Shown here one piece after another: positions 9,323-18,238 of a DNA stretch of 64,000 bases. Position numbers and translations under genes: made by a program. Each line of letters begins with the position of its first letter. Positions within the stretch are counted from its first letter, which is position 1. The notes below the pieces were generated by a model. The model saw only the letters and a program-made list of their open reading frames with translations. It was not told the origin of the DNA and did not search any database. Source of the stretch: Filimonas effusa (GTDB lineage: Bacteria > Bacteroidota > Bacteroidia > Chitinophagales > Chitinophagaceae). The stretch covers positions 1 through 64,000 of the forward strand of contig NZ_SDHZ01000002.1 in the NCBI RefSeq assembly GCF_004118675.1, read 5' to 3'.

Positions 9323-10873
9323 CTAATGCCTGCACCTCCTTTGCAAATACAGCCCCCGCCGCACCTGCTGCACAGGCACCCCCTGTATCTTGCTCTCCAG
9401 CCACGATATCAAATCCAAATACATATAAGATCGCGCCTCCAATGGCCGCCCCTTATACCGCTCCAGCTTCTCCTTCAACGCCTTGAAAGCAGGTATCACC
9501 TTATTCGGCGCCAGCGAAAACGACTTCCGCAAAAACTTGAACACCTCCTCCTCCACCACACTCAGGTTCTTCATATTCGCCATAAACCGGTAAACCGACT
9601 TGATCAAATACTCCAGGATATCCCAGTTCCCCAACTCAAAATGAGCGATCAGGTGTAATAACCGCGCATAACACTGCAAATCCGTCCGCAGGTCCATCTT
9701 CCAATTGATGATCTGGTTCAGGTAATCTATCGCCCGCTCATTATCGCCACTGCCAAAATAAAGACAGGCAATCTTATAATAGAACACCAGCACCCGGTGC
9801 CGGTCAATATGTATCCGGTACTCCTCCAGCTTCTCCTCCAGCGCAGGCACCAGCGATAACCCCTCGCTGAAAGTGCCCTCCAGGAAATGACGGTTGATCC
9901 GTGCCGTATTTAAATACAAAAAAGTTTGTATACGAACATTGGCGTTACTGCTCCCCGCTTCCGAAGCCCCAAATGCCTCAAACAAGGCCAGCGCCTTATT
10001 AAAACCCTCATAATTCTCTAAAGAGAAATGAGCGCTCAGCAAATTATGCAGCCCCTTTATATATTGCCCCGTCTCTATCCCCTTCATCGCAGGCTGCTTC
10101 TCAAACAAGTCCACCCACTTCTGCGTATAACGGTAATACGCCAGCAGATCCTGTAAAATAAAGCTATACCAGGCGTACGACTGGTACAAATACATCCGCT
10201 CATAAAACTGCATATCCGCTAACTGGTATGCCGGCAAATGCATCTCAAAGAACATCTTCACCGCACCTACATCCTTTTCATCCCGGGCATGCCCCATCTT
10301 TATATACCAGCTATATAACTGAAGAGAAAGATTAGATAATTTATTAATAAGTGTTAAATGGGTATTCGCGCTCTCAACTTCAAGCGATAACTGGCTCGCA
10401 CGGTTCTCCATACTGCGCGTGATATGCAGCATTTCAATCTTTTTCTCGAAAATAAGCGCCTGCATCTCAAAGGTTACCTGGCTGTTCTGCACCGCCAGCT
10501 GCTTTATCTTCTCCAGCAACTTCAGGCTTTGATGGTACAACCCCTTATTATATAATATCCGCGCATAGCTCATCTGCTCGTTCAGCTGCATCTCCACATG
10601 CTCATCTTTGCTGAAACGAAGGCTCGTTAATATCTGCTTGTACAAATGCGCCTTCATATTCGAAAGCTGCTGCTTCTTTAGCTCAGGGGATTTCAGTAAC
10701 AGTTGCGCCTCATCATATTGGCTCATACTATCCAGGGCATCAAATAAGGTCACCACCTTCAATTCCTCCGTTCCACCCGCATTTCGCTTCACAAATAGCT
10801 TGAAATTCCGCTTTTCTGCCTTTTCAAGCGATTTCACCAACTGAAACAGTTCGTCCGTTGACCTGTTAGACAT
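9323..10873 (-). CDS. Helical-repeat (TPR-like) cytoplasmic protein, unknown function
   Basis: 516 residues with a clean ATG and a TAG stop. The protein is almost entirely helical, with TPR-like segments in the middle (for example YARILYNKGLYHQSLKLLEK and IACLYFGSGDNERAIDYLNQ). It starts MSNRSTDELFQLVKSLEKAE, rich in charged residues, and has no signal peptide or membrane segment. The arrangement resembles conserved Chitinophagaceae proteins of unknown function; no enzyme motif is seen. It is divergent from leuA with about 200 bases between the starts, and convergent with the small hypothetical gene. A scaffolding or regulatory role is possible but not supported by the sequence. Confidence 0.85.
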   Translation of the reverse strand: MSNRSTDELFQLVKSLEKAEKRNFKLFVKRNAGGTEELKVVTLFDALDSMSQYDEAQLLLKSPELKKQQLSNMKAHLYKQILTSLRFSKDEHVEMQLNEQMSYARILYNKGLYHQSLKLLEKIKQLAVQNSQVTFEMQALIFEKKIEMLHITRSMENRASQLSLEVESANTHLTLINKLSNLSLQLYSWYIKMGHARDEKDVGAVKMFFEMHLPAYQLADMQFYERMYLYQSYAWYSFILQDLLAYYRYTQKWVDLFEKQPAMKGIETGQYIKGLHNLLSAHFSLENYEGFNKALALFEAFGASEAGSSNANVRIQTFLYLNTARINRHFLEGTFSEGLSLVPALEEKLEEYRIHIDRHRVLVFYYKIACLYFGSGDNERAIDYLNQIINWKMDLRTDLQCYARLLHLIAHFELGNWDILEYLIKSVYRFMANMKNLSVVEEEVFKFLRKSFSLAPNKVIPAFKALKEKLERYKGRPLEARSYMYLDLISWLESKIQGVPVQQVRRGLYLQRRCRH

Positions 10874-11075
10874 CGTAATTGCTTTTTTAAAGAATCCTTT
10901 ACCAGTAAGGGTTTCAGGTATTTTCTACCCGCTTATCCTCCGTAGAACCAGCCATATTTTGGTTTGATAGGCCAGGAAACTAAGGATATTTTCGAAAACT
11001 AATCTGTAAACAACAAATTTCGGAAGGCAGAACCAAATATAAAGACAGACAATCTTTCTTTAACAATAATTAGCT

Positions 11076-12245
11076 ATGACAGATCAAAAAATCTACATTT
11101 TCGATACCACGTTGCGTGATGGTGAACAAGTGCCCGGCTGTAAGCTGAACACAAAGGAAAAACTGGAATTGGCGCTGCAACTGGAACAACTGGGCGTAGA
11201 CATTATTGAAGCAGGTTTCCCCATCTCCTCACCAGGCGACTTCGCCTCCGTTCAGGAGATCTCCAAGGTCATCAAAAACGCCACCGTATGCGGCCTCACC
11301 CGCGCCGTCCAGAAAGATATCGAAGTGGCTGCCGAAGCACTTAAATATGCAGCGCACCCGCGTATCCATACCGGTATCGGCTCCTCTGATATACATATCA
11401 AACACAAGTTCAATACCACCCGCGAAAACATCCTCGAGCGCGCCGCACAGGCTACCAAATGGGCGCGTAACCTCGCCCCCGATGTCGAATTCTTCGCCGA
11501 AGACGCAGGCCGCGCCGATAACGCCTTCCTCGCTAAACTCGTCGAAACGGTCATCGCAGCAGGCGCTACCGTAGTCAATATCCCCGATACCACCGGCTAT
11601 TGCCTCCCACACCAGTACGGCGAAAAAATAGCTTACTTATATAATAACGTACCAAACATAGATAAGGCCATCATCTCCTGCCATTGCCATAACGACCTCG
11701 GACTGGCTACCGCCAACTCCATAGCAGGTGCCATCGCAGGCGCCCGCCAGATCGAATGTACCATCAATGGCATCGGTGAAAGAGCCGGTAATACTTCCCT
11801 CGAAGAAGTAGTAATGGTCATCAAACAGCACAGCTCCCTGGGCTTGTATACCAACGTCAAAACGGAACTGCTTAACCCCGTTAGCCAACTCGTAGCCGAT
11901 ACCATGCGCGTACCCGTGCAACCCAATAAGGCCATCGTTGGCTCCAACGCTTTTGCGCACTCCTCAGGCATCCACCAGGATGGTTTCCTGAAAGAATCAC
12001 TCACCTACGAGATCATTACCCCCGAAGAAGTAGGCGCCGGTGGATCTAAAATCGTCCTCACCGCTCGCAGCGGACGCAGCGCACTCGCGCACCGCTTCCA
12101 GAAACTGGGCTTCGAATTCAACAGGAATGACGTCGACGTATTATACGAACGCTTCCTCCAGGTCGCCGACACTAAAAAAGAAGTGGAAGACGCCGACCTG
12201 CAAATACTCGCAAAACAATACGCTTCAGTAGCAGTAGCAAACTAA
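11076..12245 (+). CDS. leuA: 2-isopropylmalate synthase, short form
   Basis: 389 residues. Catalyses the first step of leucine synthesis (2-ketoisovalerate + acetyl-CoA). The HMGL-like TIM barrel is complete: DTTLRDGEQ at 10-18, the metal-binding HCHND at 203-207, NGIGERAGN at 231-239, and [10 protein letters not shown] at 294-303 at the start of the linker. The protein ends about 85 residues later, so the C-terminal leucine-binding (LeuA allosteric dimer) domain of roughly 500-residue LeuA enzymes is absent. Leucine feedback inhibition may therefore be weak or missing; short forms are also known in related bacteria. First gene of the leucine operon, 18 bases before leuC. Citramalate and homocitrate synthases are related, but the linkage to leuC, leuD and leuB makes LeuA the best call. 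Confidence 0.95.
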   Translation: MTDQKIYIFDTTLRDGEQVPGCKLNTKEKLELALQLEQLGVDIIEAGFPISSPGDFASVQEISKVIKNATVCGLTRAVQKDIEVAAEALKYAAHPRIHTGIGSSDIHIKHKFNTTRENILERAAQATKWARNLAPDVEFFAEDAGRADNAFLAKLVETVIAAGATVVNIPDTTGYCLPHQYGEKIAYLYNNVPNIDKAIISCHCHNDLGLATANSIAGAIAGARQIECTINGIGERAGNTSLEEVVMVIKQHSSLGLYTNVKTELLNPVSQLVADTMRVPVQPNKAIVGSNAFAHSSGIHQDGFLKESLTYEIITPEEVGAGGSKIVLTARSGRSALAHRFQKLGFEFNRNDVDVLYERFLQVADTKKEVEDADLQILAKQYASVAVAN

Positions 12246-12263
12246 TATTTACCTACACAAGAT

Positions 12264-13661
12264 ATGGCTAAGACTTTATTTGATAAGATTTGGGAAAAGC
12301 ACGTGGTCAAACAGATTGAAGGAGGCCCCTCAGTACTGTATATCGACAGGCACTTTATTCATGAAGTGACCAGCCCACAGGCTTTCCAGGGATTGGAAAA
12401 AAGGGGACTGCAGGTATTCCGCCCCAAACAGATCGTAGCAACAGCAGATCATAACGTTCCTACACTCGATCAGCACCTGCCCATTAAAGAAGAACTCTCC
12501 CGCAAACAGGTGCAGGCGCTGAAAGACAATTGCGAAAAATTCGGAATCGAATTATACGGCTTAGGCCATCCCTACCAAGGCATCGTTCACGTGATCGGAC
12601 CCGAACTGGGTGTTACGCAACCTGGCATGACCATGGTTTGTGGCGATAGCCACACTTCTACACACGGCGCATTCGGCACCATCGCTTTTGGTATCGGTAC
12701 CAGCGAAGTAGAAATGGTAATGGCAACACAATGCCTTATGCAAAGCCGTCCCAAACTCATGCGCATCAATGTAGAAGGCACTTTGAACAAAGGCGTCGTT
12801 TCTAAAGACATCATTCTTTATATTATTTCCCTGATATCTGCCTCCGGCGCTACAGGTTACTTCGTCGAATTCGCAGGCTCCGCCATCCGCTCCCTCAGCA
12901 TGGAAGCCCGTATGACCATCTGTAACATGAGCATCGAAATGGGCGCACGCGGCGGCATGATCGCTCCCGACGACATCACTTTCGATTACATGAAAGGCCG
13001 CCTCTTCGCTCCCAAAGGACAAGACTGGGATAACGCCGTTGCTTACTGGCGTACCCTCTTCACCGATGCAGATGCTGCATTCGATACCGAAGTCAACATC
13101 AAGGCCGAAGACATCGAGCCCATGATCACCTACGGCACCAACCCCGGTATGGGCATTGGCGTCAATGGTCATGTTCCCGCGCTCAGCGAAATAGAAGAAA
13201 ACGAAAAACCTTCCTTCCAGAAATCACTGCACTACATGGGCCTCGAACCCGGCAGTAATATCAAAGGCAAAAAGGTCGATTACGTTTTCATCGGCAGCTG
13301 TACCAACAGCCGTATCGAAGACCTCCGCATGGTAGCCTCCTTCGTGAAAGGCAAAAAGAAAGCCTCCGACGTAGAAGTATGGATCGTCCCGGGAAGTAAA
13401 CAGGTCGAAAAACAAGCCATCGAAGAAGGTATCGATAAAATCTTCAGTGAAGCAGGCTTCCAGCTCCGCCAGCCCGGATGCTCCGCCTGCCTCGGCATGA
13501 ACGAAGACAAAATACCCGCCGGTAAATATTGTATCTCCACCTCCAACCGCAACTTCGAAGGCCGTCAGGGGGCAGGTGCAAGAACACTGCTCGCCAGTCC
13601 GCTCACAGCAGCTGCAGCAGCAGTTACAGGCGTAATAAGCGATGTGCGGGAATTGATTTAA
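12264..13661 (+). CDS. leuC: 3-isopropylmalate dehydratase large subunit
   Basis: 465 residues, the usual length. Forms the isomerase with LeuD and interconverts 2- and 3-isopropylmalate using a [4Fe-4S] cluster. Cluster ligands are Cys346 in GSCTNSR and Cys406 and Cys409 in GCSACLG. Other family motifs are ATADHNVPT at 59-67 and [12 protein letters not shown]. It starts 18 bases after leuA. Its partner leuD is not adjacent: a 190-base gap with a duplicated segment and a methyltransferase gene lie between them. Confidence 0.97.
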   Translation: MAKTLFDKIWEKHVVKQIEGGPSVLYIDRHFIHEVTSPQAFQGLEKRGLQVFRPKQIVATADHNVPTLDQHLPIKEELSRKQVQALKDNCEKFGIELYGLGHPYQGIVHVIGPELGVTQPGMTMVCGDSHTSTHGAFGTIAFGIGTSEVEMVMATQCLMQSRPKLMRINVEGTLNKGVVSKDIILYIISLISASGATGYFVEFAGSAIRSLSMEARMTICNMSIEMGARGGMIAPDDITFDYMKGRLFAPKGQDWDNAVAYWRTLFTDADAAFDTEVNIKAEDIEPMITYGTNPGMGIGVNGHVPALSEIEENEKPSFQKSLHYMGLEPGSNIKGKKVDYVFIGSCTNSRIEDLRMVASFVKGKKKASDVEVWIVPGSKQVEKQAIEEGIDKIFSEAGFQLRQPGCSACLGMNEDKIPAGKYCISTSNRNFEGRQGAGARTLLASPLTAAAAAVTGVISDVRELI

Positions 13662-13851
13662 CGATCAACGACGCCCCAACGTTAGAAAGGACATTGATTT
13701 AAGGGAATGCAGCAGCCAGATCATAAACGTTAGTAACAGAATTAGGCAAATACATTAATAAGTTACAACGTTAATAACAACATTGATCCAGGTAAACGCA
13801 CCAGTCAGATCATAACAATAAAAAGTAAGAGAACCGGTTTAAACAGTAACT
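13662..13851 (+). repeat. Two imperfect direct repeats, offset 89 bp, in the leuC-methyltransferase gap
   Basis: Copy A (about 13678-13739) and copy B (about 13767-13828) align without gaps at a constant offset of 89 bases. Shared blocks include AACGTTA (13678 and 13767), ACATTGAT (13691 and 13780) and CAGATCATAA (13717 and 13806). The region has no credible ORF. It may hold a regulatory or mRNA-processing element, or it may be a decayed duplication. Confidence 0.65.
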
Positions 13852-14622
13852 ATGCCCGACATTAAATGGAACGCAGCCCTCTACGATAACAAACACAGCT
13901 TTGTTTCTGCCTACGGCGAAGACGTGGTAGGCTGGCTCAACCCGTTACCCGGAGAACGTATTCTCGACCTCGGATGCGGTACAGGCCAGCTCGCCAACGA
14001 CATCGCCACCCGCGGCGCTTCCATCATAGGTATCGATAAGTCGCCCGAAATGATCGCAAAAGCAAAAGCTACTTATCCCGCCCTCACCTTCGATGTCGCA
14101 GACGCCACAACCTTTCAGTTCTCCGAACCGTTCGACGCCATCTTCTCCAACGCCACCCTGCATTGGGTAAACGAAAAAGAACTGGCCGCAGCCGCTATCT
14201 TCCGTAACCTCAAACCCGGCGGACGCCTGGTCCTGGAAATGGGAGGCAAAGGCAACGTGCATCATATCGGCCAGGCCATCCGCGAAGCCATGAAACTGCA
14301 GGGCCTCGAAAATAAAATAGCAGCCGACTTCTGGTACTTCCCCTCCCTGGGCGAATACACCAGCCTGCTCGAAGCCACAGGCTTCAGAATACTGTCTGCC
14401 GCCCATTTCGACCGCCCTACTCCCCTCACCGGCGAAACAGGCATGGAAGACTGGATCAATATGTTCGGCAGCTTCTTCTTCAAACACATCACCCCGGAAC
14501 AGGCAACAGCCGTTACCAAACAGGCAGTTGAACTGCTCAAACCACAGTTCTGTAACGAAGGCGCATGGCACGCCGATTATGTTCGCCTTAGGGTGAAAGC
14601 CATTAAACCAGAAAGAAATTAG
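13852..14622 (+). CDS. SAM-dependent methyltransferase, trans-aconitate methyltransferase-like
   Basis: 256 residues, class I methyltransferase. SAM-binding motif I reads [10 protein letters not shown] at residues 37-46, with the motif II acidic residue in GIDKSPEM at 60-67. The N-terminal WNAALYDN and the [10 protein letters not shown] segment near 97-106 resemble trans-aconitate 2-methyltransferase (Tam), which esterifies small tricarboxylates. It lies between leuC and leuD, and its TAG stop is one base before the leuD ATG, so it is translated with the operon. Yeast Tmt1, which methylates trans-aconitate, is known to methylate 3-isopropylmalate, the product of LeuCD. An isopropylmalate- or isopropylmaleate-directed activity is therefore a reasonable inference, not a demonstrated one. 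Other small-molecule methyltransferases remain possible. Confidence 0.85.
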   Translation: MPDIKWNAALYDNKHSFVSAYGEDVVGWLNPLPGERILDLGCGTGQLANDIATRGASIIGIDKSPEMIAKAKATYPALTFDVADATTFQFSEPFDAIFSNATLHWVNEKELAAAAIFRNLKPGGRLVLEMGGKGNVHHIGQAIREAMKLQGLENKIAADFWYFPSLGEYTSLLEATGFRILSAAHFDRPTPLTGETGMEDWINMFGSFFFKHITPEQATAVTKQAVELLKPQFCNEGAWHADYVRLRVKAIKPERN

Positions 14623-14623
14623 T

Positions 14624-15217
14624 ATGAGCAAGAAAATAGATATCGTTGCTACATCAGCAGTACCATTGAATATTGAAAATATCGATACCGATCAAATCAT
14701 CCCCGCACGTTTCCTTAAAGCTACCAGCAGGGACGGATTTGGTAAAAATCTCTTCCGCGACTGGCGTTATGAAAATGACGACGAAAACCAGCCCAAAGCA
14801 GATTTCATCCTCAACAACCCCGTTTACAAAGGCAAAATACTCGTAGCCGCTAAAAACTTCGGCTGCGGTTCCAGCCGCGAACACGCAGCATGGGCCATCA
14901 AAGACGCAGGCTTCGACGTAGTAGTAAGCAGCTTCTTCGCCGATATCTTCAAAAACAACGCACAGAACAACTTCCTGTTGCCCGTTACCGTCTCGGAACC
15001 CTTCCTGCAAAAGATCTTCAAAGCAATTGAAGCCGATGCCAACACCATCATCGAAGTGAACCTGCCGGAGCAAACCATCACGATCAAAGCCACAGGCGAA
15101 TCAGAAGGCTTCGACATCAATAGCTATAAAAAAGACTGTATCCTCAACGGCTTCGACGATATCGACTACCTGTTGAACATGAGATCCGAAATCGAAGCCT
15201 ACGAAGCAGCACGCTAA
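14624..15217 (+). CDS. leuD: 3-isopropylmalate dehydratase small subunit
   Basis: 197 residues, the family length. Swivelling domain of isopropylmalate isomerase. The signature [11 protein letters not shown] lies near residue 80, and [14 protein letters not shown] near residues 18-31. It follows the methyltransferase stop by one base and is followed after 17 bases by the ABC ATPase gene. Confidence 0.96.
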   Translation: MSKKIDIVATSAVPLNIENIDTDQIIPARFLKATSRDGFGKNLFRDWRYENDDENQPKADFILNNPVYKGKILVAAKNFGCGSSREHAAWAIKDAGFDVVVSSFFADIFKNNAQNNFLLPVTVSEPFLQKIFKAIEADANTIIEVNLPEQTITIKATGESEGFDINSYKKDCILNGFDDIDYLLNMRSEIEAYEAAR

Positions 15218-15234
15218 AAAATTATTGCCATAAC

Positions 15235-16773
15235 ATGTCTTCTCCTTTTATCATAGCACAACAAATACAGGTAAAGCACCAGCAACAGGTGATCTTGAAC
15301 CAGCTGAACTTTACCATCAATAAAGGAGAACACTGGCTGCTCACAGGCGAAGCCGGTTCCGGAAAATCAACACTGGCGAAGTTATTGGGTGGCCAAACTT
15401 TTTATACAGGCAGCCTGTCTGTGAATTATAATGCAACATCAGGCCAGATGCCCTTCTGGTATGTACCACAATGGCATCACTTCACCAACCACGCAGGCAT
15501 CAGCGACTTCTACTATCAGCAACGCTACAACAGCAGCGATGCCGATGATGCACGCACCGTAACTGAAGATATAAAGGCCGATTTCCCGCAGGCAGCGGCA
15601 GAAGCTATCAACACACTACTGGAACAATTAGGCATCGGCCATAGAGCCGGTGCCTCTTTATTATTACTCTCCAGTGGTGAACAAAAAAAACTGCAACTGG
15701 TAAAAGCCATCCTGGCAGCACCGCAGCTCCTGGTCCTCGATAATCCATATATAGGCCTCGACATCGCCTCCCGCAAACAGCTGAACGAAACCCTGGGCAA
15801 CCTCACACAACAAGGCACCCAGCTCATCATCATCAGCGACACAAAGGAGATCCCGGCCTGTATCACGCACGTAGCAGTGCTCAACAAAACGCCGCAACCA
15901 AAACCAGCTGCTCAGTCAAACCCACCAACGCAACCAAAACTAACGGCACAACAACTGCAAATTTTCACGGTAGCCGCATTCAACGCAGCAGACCATCCTG
16001 TAAAAAGCTCTTTCGCTTTCGACACCGACCTGCTGGGCGATGCCTTCACCGCTACGCCCGAAAACAGCAGCTTCCAAACCGCCGTTGAACTAAACAACGT
16101 CAACATCACCTACGGCGATAAAAAAGTATTGCAGCAGGTGAGCTGGACCGTGAACAAAGGTGAAAAATGGCTCCTGCAAGGCCACAACGGCGCAGGTAAG
16201 TCTACCCTGTTAAGCCTCATCACCGGCGATAACCCACAGGCATACGCCAACAACATCACCCTGTTCAATAAAAAACGCGGCTCCGGTGAAAGTATCTGGG
16301 ATATCAAAAAGAAAATAGGCTTCGTTTCGCCCGAACTGCACTGGTACTTCGATAAGAACACAACCTGCCGCGAAGTCATCCTCTCCGGGTTCTTCGATAC
16401 CACAGGTTTGTATCGCACCGCCTCCGCAGAACAACAAAAGACTGCCGACGCTTGGCTTCACTGCCTGCAACTGCAGTCCATCACCAATAAATTACTGGCG
16501 CATGTATCTATTGGCCAGCAACAATTACTCCTGCTGGCAAGAGCATTCGTGAAGAACCCGCCGCTCCTCCTCCTCGATGAACCCTTCCAGGGCGTCGACG
16601 AAGAACACGCAGCACAGTTCATCACACTCATCGATGCATGGATGCAGCAACCAGATAGAACACTCATTTACATAAGCCACCGGAACGATCAGATCCCCGC
16701 TTGCGTAAACCATGTATTCGTGCTCGAACAAGGAAAACACCACGTAAAACCCATTAAAAAAACAATCGTATAA
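15235..16773 (+). CDS. Tandem ABC ATPase, ModF-like
   Basis: 512 residues with two ABC ATPase domains and no membrane segments. Domain 1: Walker A GEAGSGKST at 38-46, signature LSSGE at 145-149, Walker B LLVLDNP with Asp169 followed by Asn170. Domain 2: Walker A GHNGAGKST at 316-324, signature VSIGQQ, Walker B LLLLDEP with Asp448-Glu449. The second half (RRGSGE/KRGSGESIWDIKKKIGF-like segment, then VILSGFFDTTGLY) closely matches E. coli ModF (PhrA). In domain 1 the catalytic glutamate is replaced by Asn, so that site probably binds but hydrolyses ATP poorly. ModF function is unclear even in E. coli. Its place between leuD and leuB suggests co-expression with leucine synthesis; no permease gene is nearby. 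Confidence 0.88.
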   Translation: MSSPFIIAQQIQVKHQQQVILNQLNFTINKGEHWLLTGEAGSGKSTLAKLLGGQTFYTGSLSVNYNATSGQMPFWYVPQWHHFTNHAGISDFYYQQRYNSSDADDARTVTEDIKADFPQAAAEAINTLLEQLGIGHRAGASLLLLSSGEQKKLQLVKAILAAPQLLVLDNPYIGLDIASRKQLNETLGNLTQQGTQLIIISDTKEIPACITHVAVLNKTPQPKPAAQSNPPTQPKLTAQQLQIFTVAAFNAADHPVKSSFAFDTDLLGDAFTATPENSSFQTAVELNNVNITYGDKKVLQQVSWTVNKGEKWLLQGHNGAGKSTLLSLITGDNPQAYANNITLFNKKRGSGESIWDIKKKIGFVSPELHWYFDKNTTCREVILSGFFDTTGLYRTASAEQQKTADAWLHCLQLQSITNKLLAHVSIGQQQLLLLARAFVKNPPLLLLDEPFQGVDEEHAAQFITLIDAWMQQPDRTLIYISHRNDQIPACVNHVFVLEQGKHHVKPIKKTIV

Positions 16774-16823
16774 TCCAATCGCACCCGCAAGGGCTGCCCT
16801 GAAAAATAATAAATAGTAAACGA

Positions 16824-17939
16824 ATGAAAAAGAATATCGCAGTTATCTTAGGGGATGGCATAGGACCTGAAGTAACACAGCAATCCATCAAAGTCCTGGA
16901 CGCAATAGCCCAGCAATACAAACATGAGTTTACCTACACCTACGCCCTCATGGGTGCCGATGCAATCGATAAAACCGGCAGCCCCCTGCCCGATGAAACG
17001 CTGTCTACATGCCTCGCCAGCGACGCTATCTTATTTGGCGCCATCGGCCACCCTAAATACGATAACGACCCCGCAGCAAAAGTGCGCCCCGAACAAGGCC
17101 TCCTCAAACTGCGCAAATCATTACAACTCTTCGCCAACATTCGTCCTATTACTACTTACCCCGCATTACAACACCTGTCTCCCCTCAAGGCTAAAAACCT
17201 CGAAGGTGTAGACTTCGTGATCTATCGCGAATTAACCAGCGGTATCTACTTCGGTAAAAAGAACCTGAGCGACGACAAAACAACGGCCTCCGACGATTGC
17301 GTATATACTGCCTCTGAAATCGAACGTATCGCTCACCTCGCATTTAAACATGCACAAAAACGCCGCAAAAAACTCACGCTGGTCGATAAAGCCAATGTGC
17401 TCGAAACCTCACGCCTCTGGCGCAAAGTAGTGCAGGAGATCGCGCCACAGTACAGCGACGTTACAGTTGACTATATGTTCGTCGACAACGCCTCCATGCA
17501 AATCATCATCAACCCAAAACAGTTCGACGTAATACTTACCGAAAATATGTTTGGCGATATCATCAGCGACGAAGCCAGCGTATTGAGCGGTTCACTTGGC
17601 CTCGCTCCTTCAGCCTCCGTAGGCAGCGGCGTCGCCCTCTTCGAACCTATCCACGGCTCTTATCCCCAGGCTGCAGGTAAAGATATCGCCAACCCCATCG
17701 GCTCTATCCTCTCCGCGGCAATGATGCTCGACCACTTCGGCCTCAACGAAGAAGCACGCCTCGTAACAGATGCCGTTCAATGGATGCTGCAACACGGGTT
17801 CGTGACCAAAGACATCGATCCTATCAATAGCTACGCAACCACCGCCATCGGCGACCTGGTAAAGGATTTCATCGAAAATAAATTACCAACCGAAGCTTAT
17901 AAAGATAATATCAGGCTTAGCAAGTCTACGATCATCTAA
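16824..17939 (+). CDS. leuB: 3-isopropylmalate dehydrogenase
   Basis: 371 residues. Oxidative decarboxylation of 3-isopropylmalate with NAD+, the last dedicated step before transamination to leucine. Family motifs: AVILGDGIGPEV near the N-terminus, GLLKLRKSLQLFANIRP near 92-107, VDYMFVDNASMQ near 211, ENMFGDIISDEAS and GSLGLAPSAS after it, and FEPIHGSYPQAAGK. Last gene of the leucine section, 50 bases after the ABC ATPase gene. Just after its stop is a weak 7-bp hairpin (17944-17962) without a U-run, then the ilv promoter. Confidence 0.97.
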   Translation: MKKNIAVILGDGIGPEVTQQSIKVLDAIAQQYKHEFTYTYALMGADAIDKTGSPLPDETLSTCLASDAILFGAIGHPKYDNDPAAKVRPEQGLLKLRKSLQLFANIRPITTYPALQHLSPLKAKNLEGVDFVIYRELTSGIYFGKKNLSDDKTTASDDCVYTASEIERIAHLAFKHAQKRRKKLTLVDKANVLETSRLWRKVVQEIAPQYSDVTVDYMFVDNASMQIIINPKQFDVILTENMFGDIISDEASVLSGSLGLAPSASVGSGVALFEPIHGSYPQAAGKDIANPIGSILSAAMMLDHFGLNEEARLVTDAVQWMLQHGFVTKDIDPINSYATTAIGDLVKDFIENKLPTEAYKDNIRLSKSTII

Positions 17940-17973
17940 AAACCCTTTATAAAAAATAAAGGAAAAAAGTTCT

Positions 17974-18003
17974 TTGTTTTGTTATTGGCCGTATGTATAT
18001 TTG
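17974..18003 (+). promoter_or_regulatory. Bacteroidota-type promoter of the ilv section
   Basis: The -7 element TATATTTG at 17996-18003 is an exact match to TAnnTTTG. A TTG at 17974-17976 (within TTTG) is 19 bases upstream, the expected -33 spacing. Transcription would start around 18008-18010, giving a leader that contains the Ile/Val-rich peptide and the attenuator. Confidence 0.8.
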
Positions 18004-18028
18004 AAGCATCAAATTTCAAACCGCCAAT

Positions 18029-18136
18029 ATGTTAGCAGGCAAAATCAATAATATTATCATTCGCAGCACAGTCATTATTGTGGTGGTGATAGTCATTATT
18101 ATTCCTGCACTGCACGGAGGTGGTCCTAACGTATAA
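18029..18136 (+). CDS. ilv operon leader peptide (35 aa)
   Basis: A 35-codon ORF, ATG at 18029 and TAA at 18134-18136, about 20 bases after the predicted start of transcription. It holds ten Ile and six Val codons, densest as TVIIVVVIVIIIP at residues 14-26, then ALHGGGPNV. This composition, the promoter before it and the terminator after it match the ilv leader peptides of enterobacteria (ilvL). It senses charged isoleucyl- and valyl-tRNA by ribosome stalling. No leucine run is present: there are only two Leu codons. It is too short for routine gene calling. Confidence 0.88.
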   Translation: MLAGKINNIIIRSTVIIVVVIVIIIPALHGGGPNV

Positions 18137-18187
18137 TTTCAATAAAAAAGAATACAAAGCCCGCCTCCACAAAGGCGGGCTTTTTTT
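18116..18187 (+). promoter_or_regulatory. ilv transcription attenuator (antiterminator + terminator)
   Basis: Terminator: AAAGCCCGCCT (18156-18166) pairs with AGGCGGGCTTT (18173-18183) around a 6-base loop, and seven T residues run 18181-18187. Antiterminator: GGAGGTGG (18116-18123), inside the last codons of the leader peptide, can pair with CCGCCTCC (18161-18168), the 5' arm of the terminator, over 8 bp with one G-U pair. A ribosome that finishes the peptide covers GGAGGTGG and lets the terminator form. One stalled at the Ile/Val codons leaves it free to block the terminator. I saw no segment-1 protector helix. Confidence 0.85.
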
Positions 18188-18238
18188 ATGCCCATGCCCG
18201 CCGGAATAGGGCAATAATAACGGTTAGCACAATAAGTT

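Noticed and set aside
8835-9326. A 163-codon His/Thr/Pro-rich plus-strand frame across the tandem repeats
   Set aside because: It is a by-product of the G-poor, stop-poor repeat sequence; it overlaps the end of the upstream gene, has no natural composition and no start context.
10874-11075. A leader peptide before leuA
   Set aside because: No ATG-started short ORF with Leu runs and no terminator in this gap.
12561-13172. Long minus-strand frame opposite leuC and similar shadows opposite ilvB, ilvN and thrA
   Set aside because: Antisense shadows of high-GC third-position genes; composition (Gly/Ala/Cys/His) is typical of shadows.
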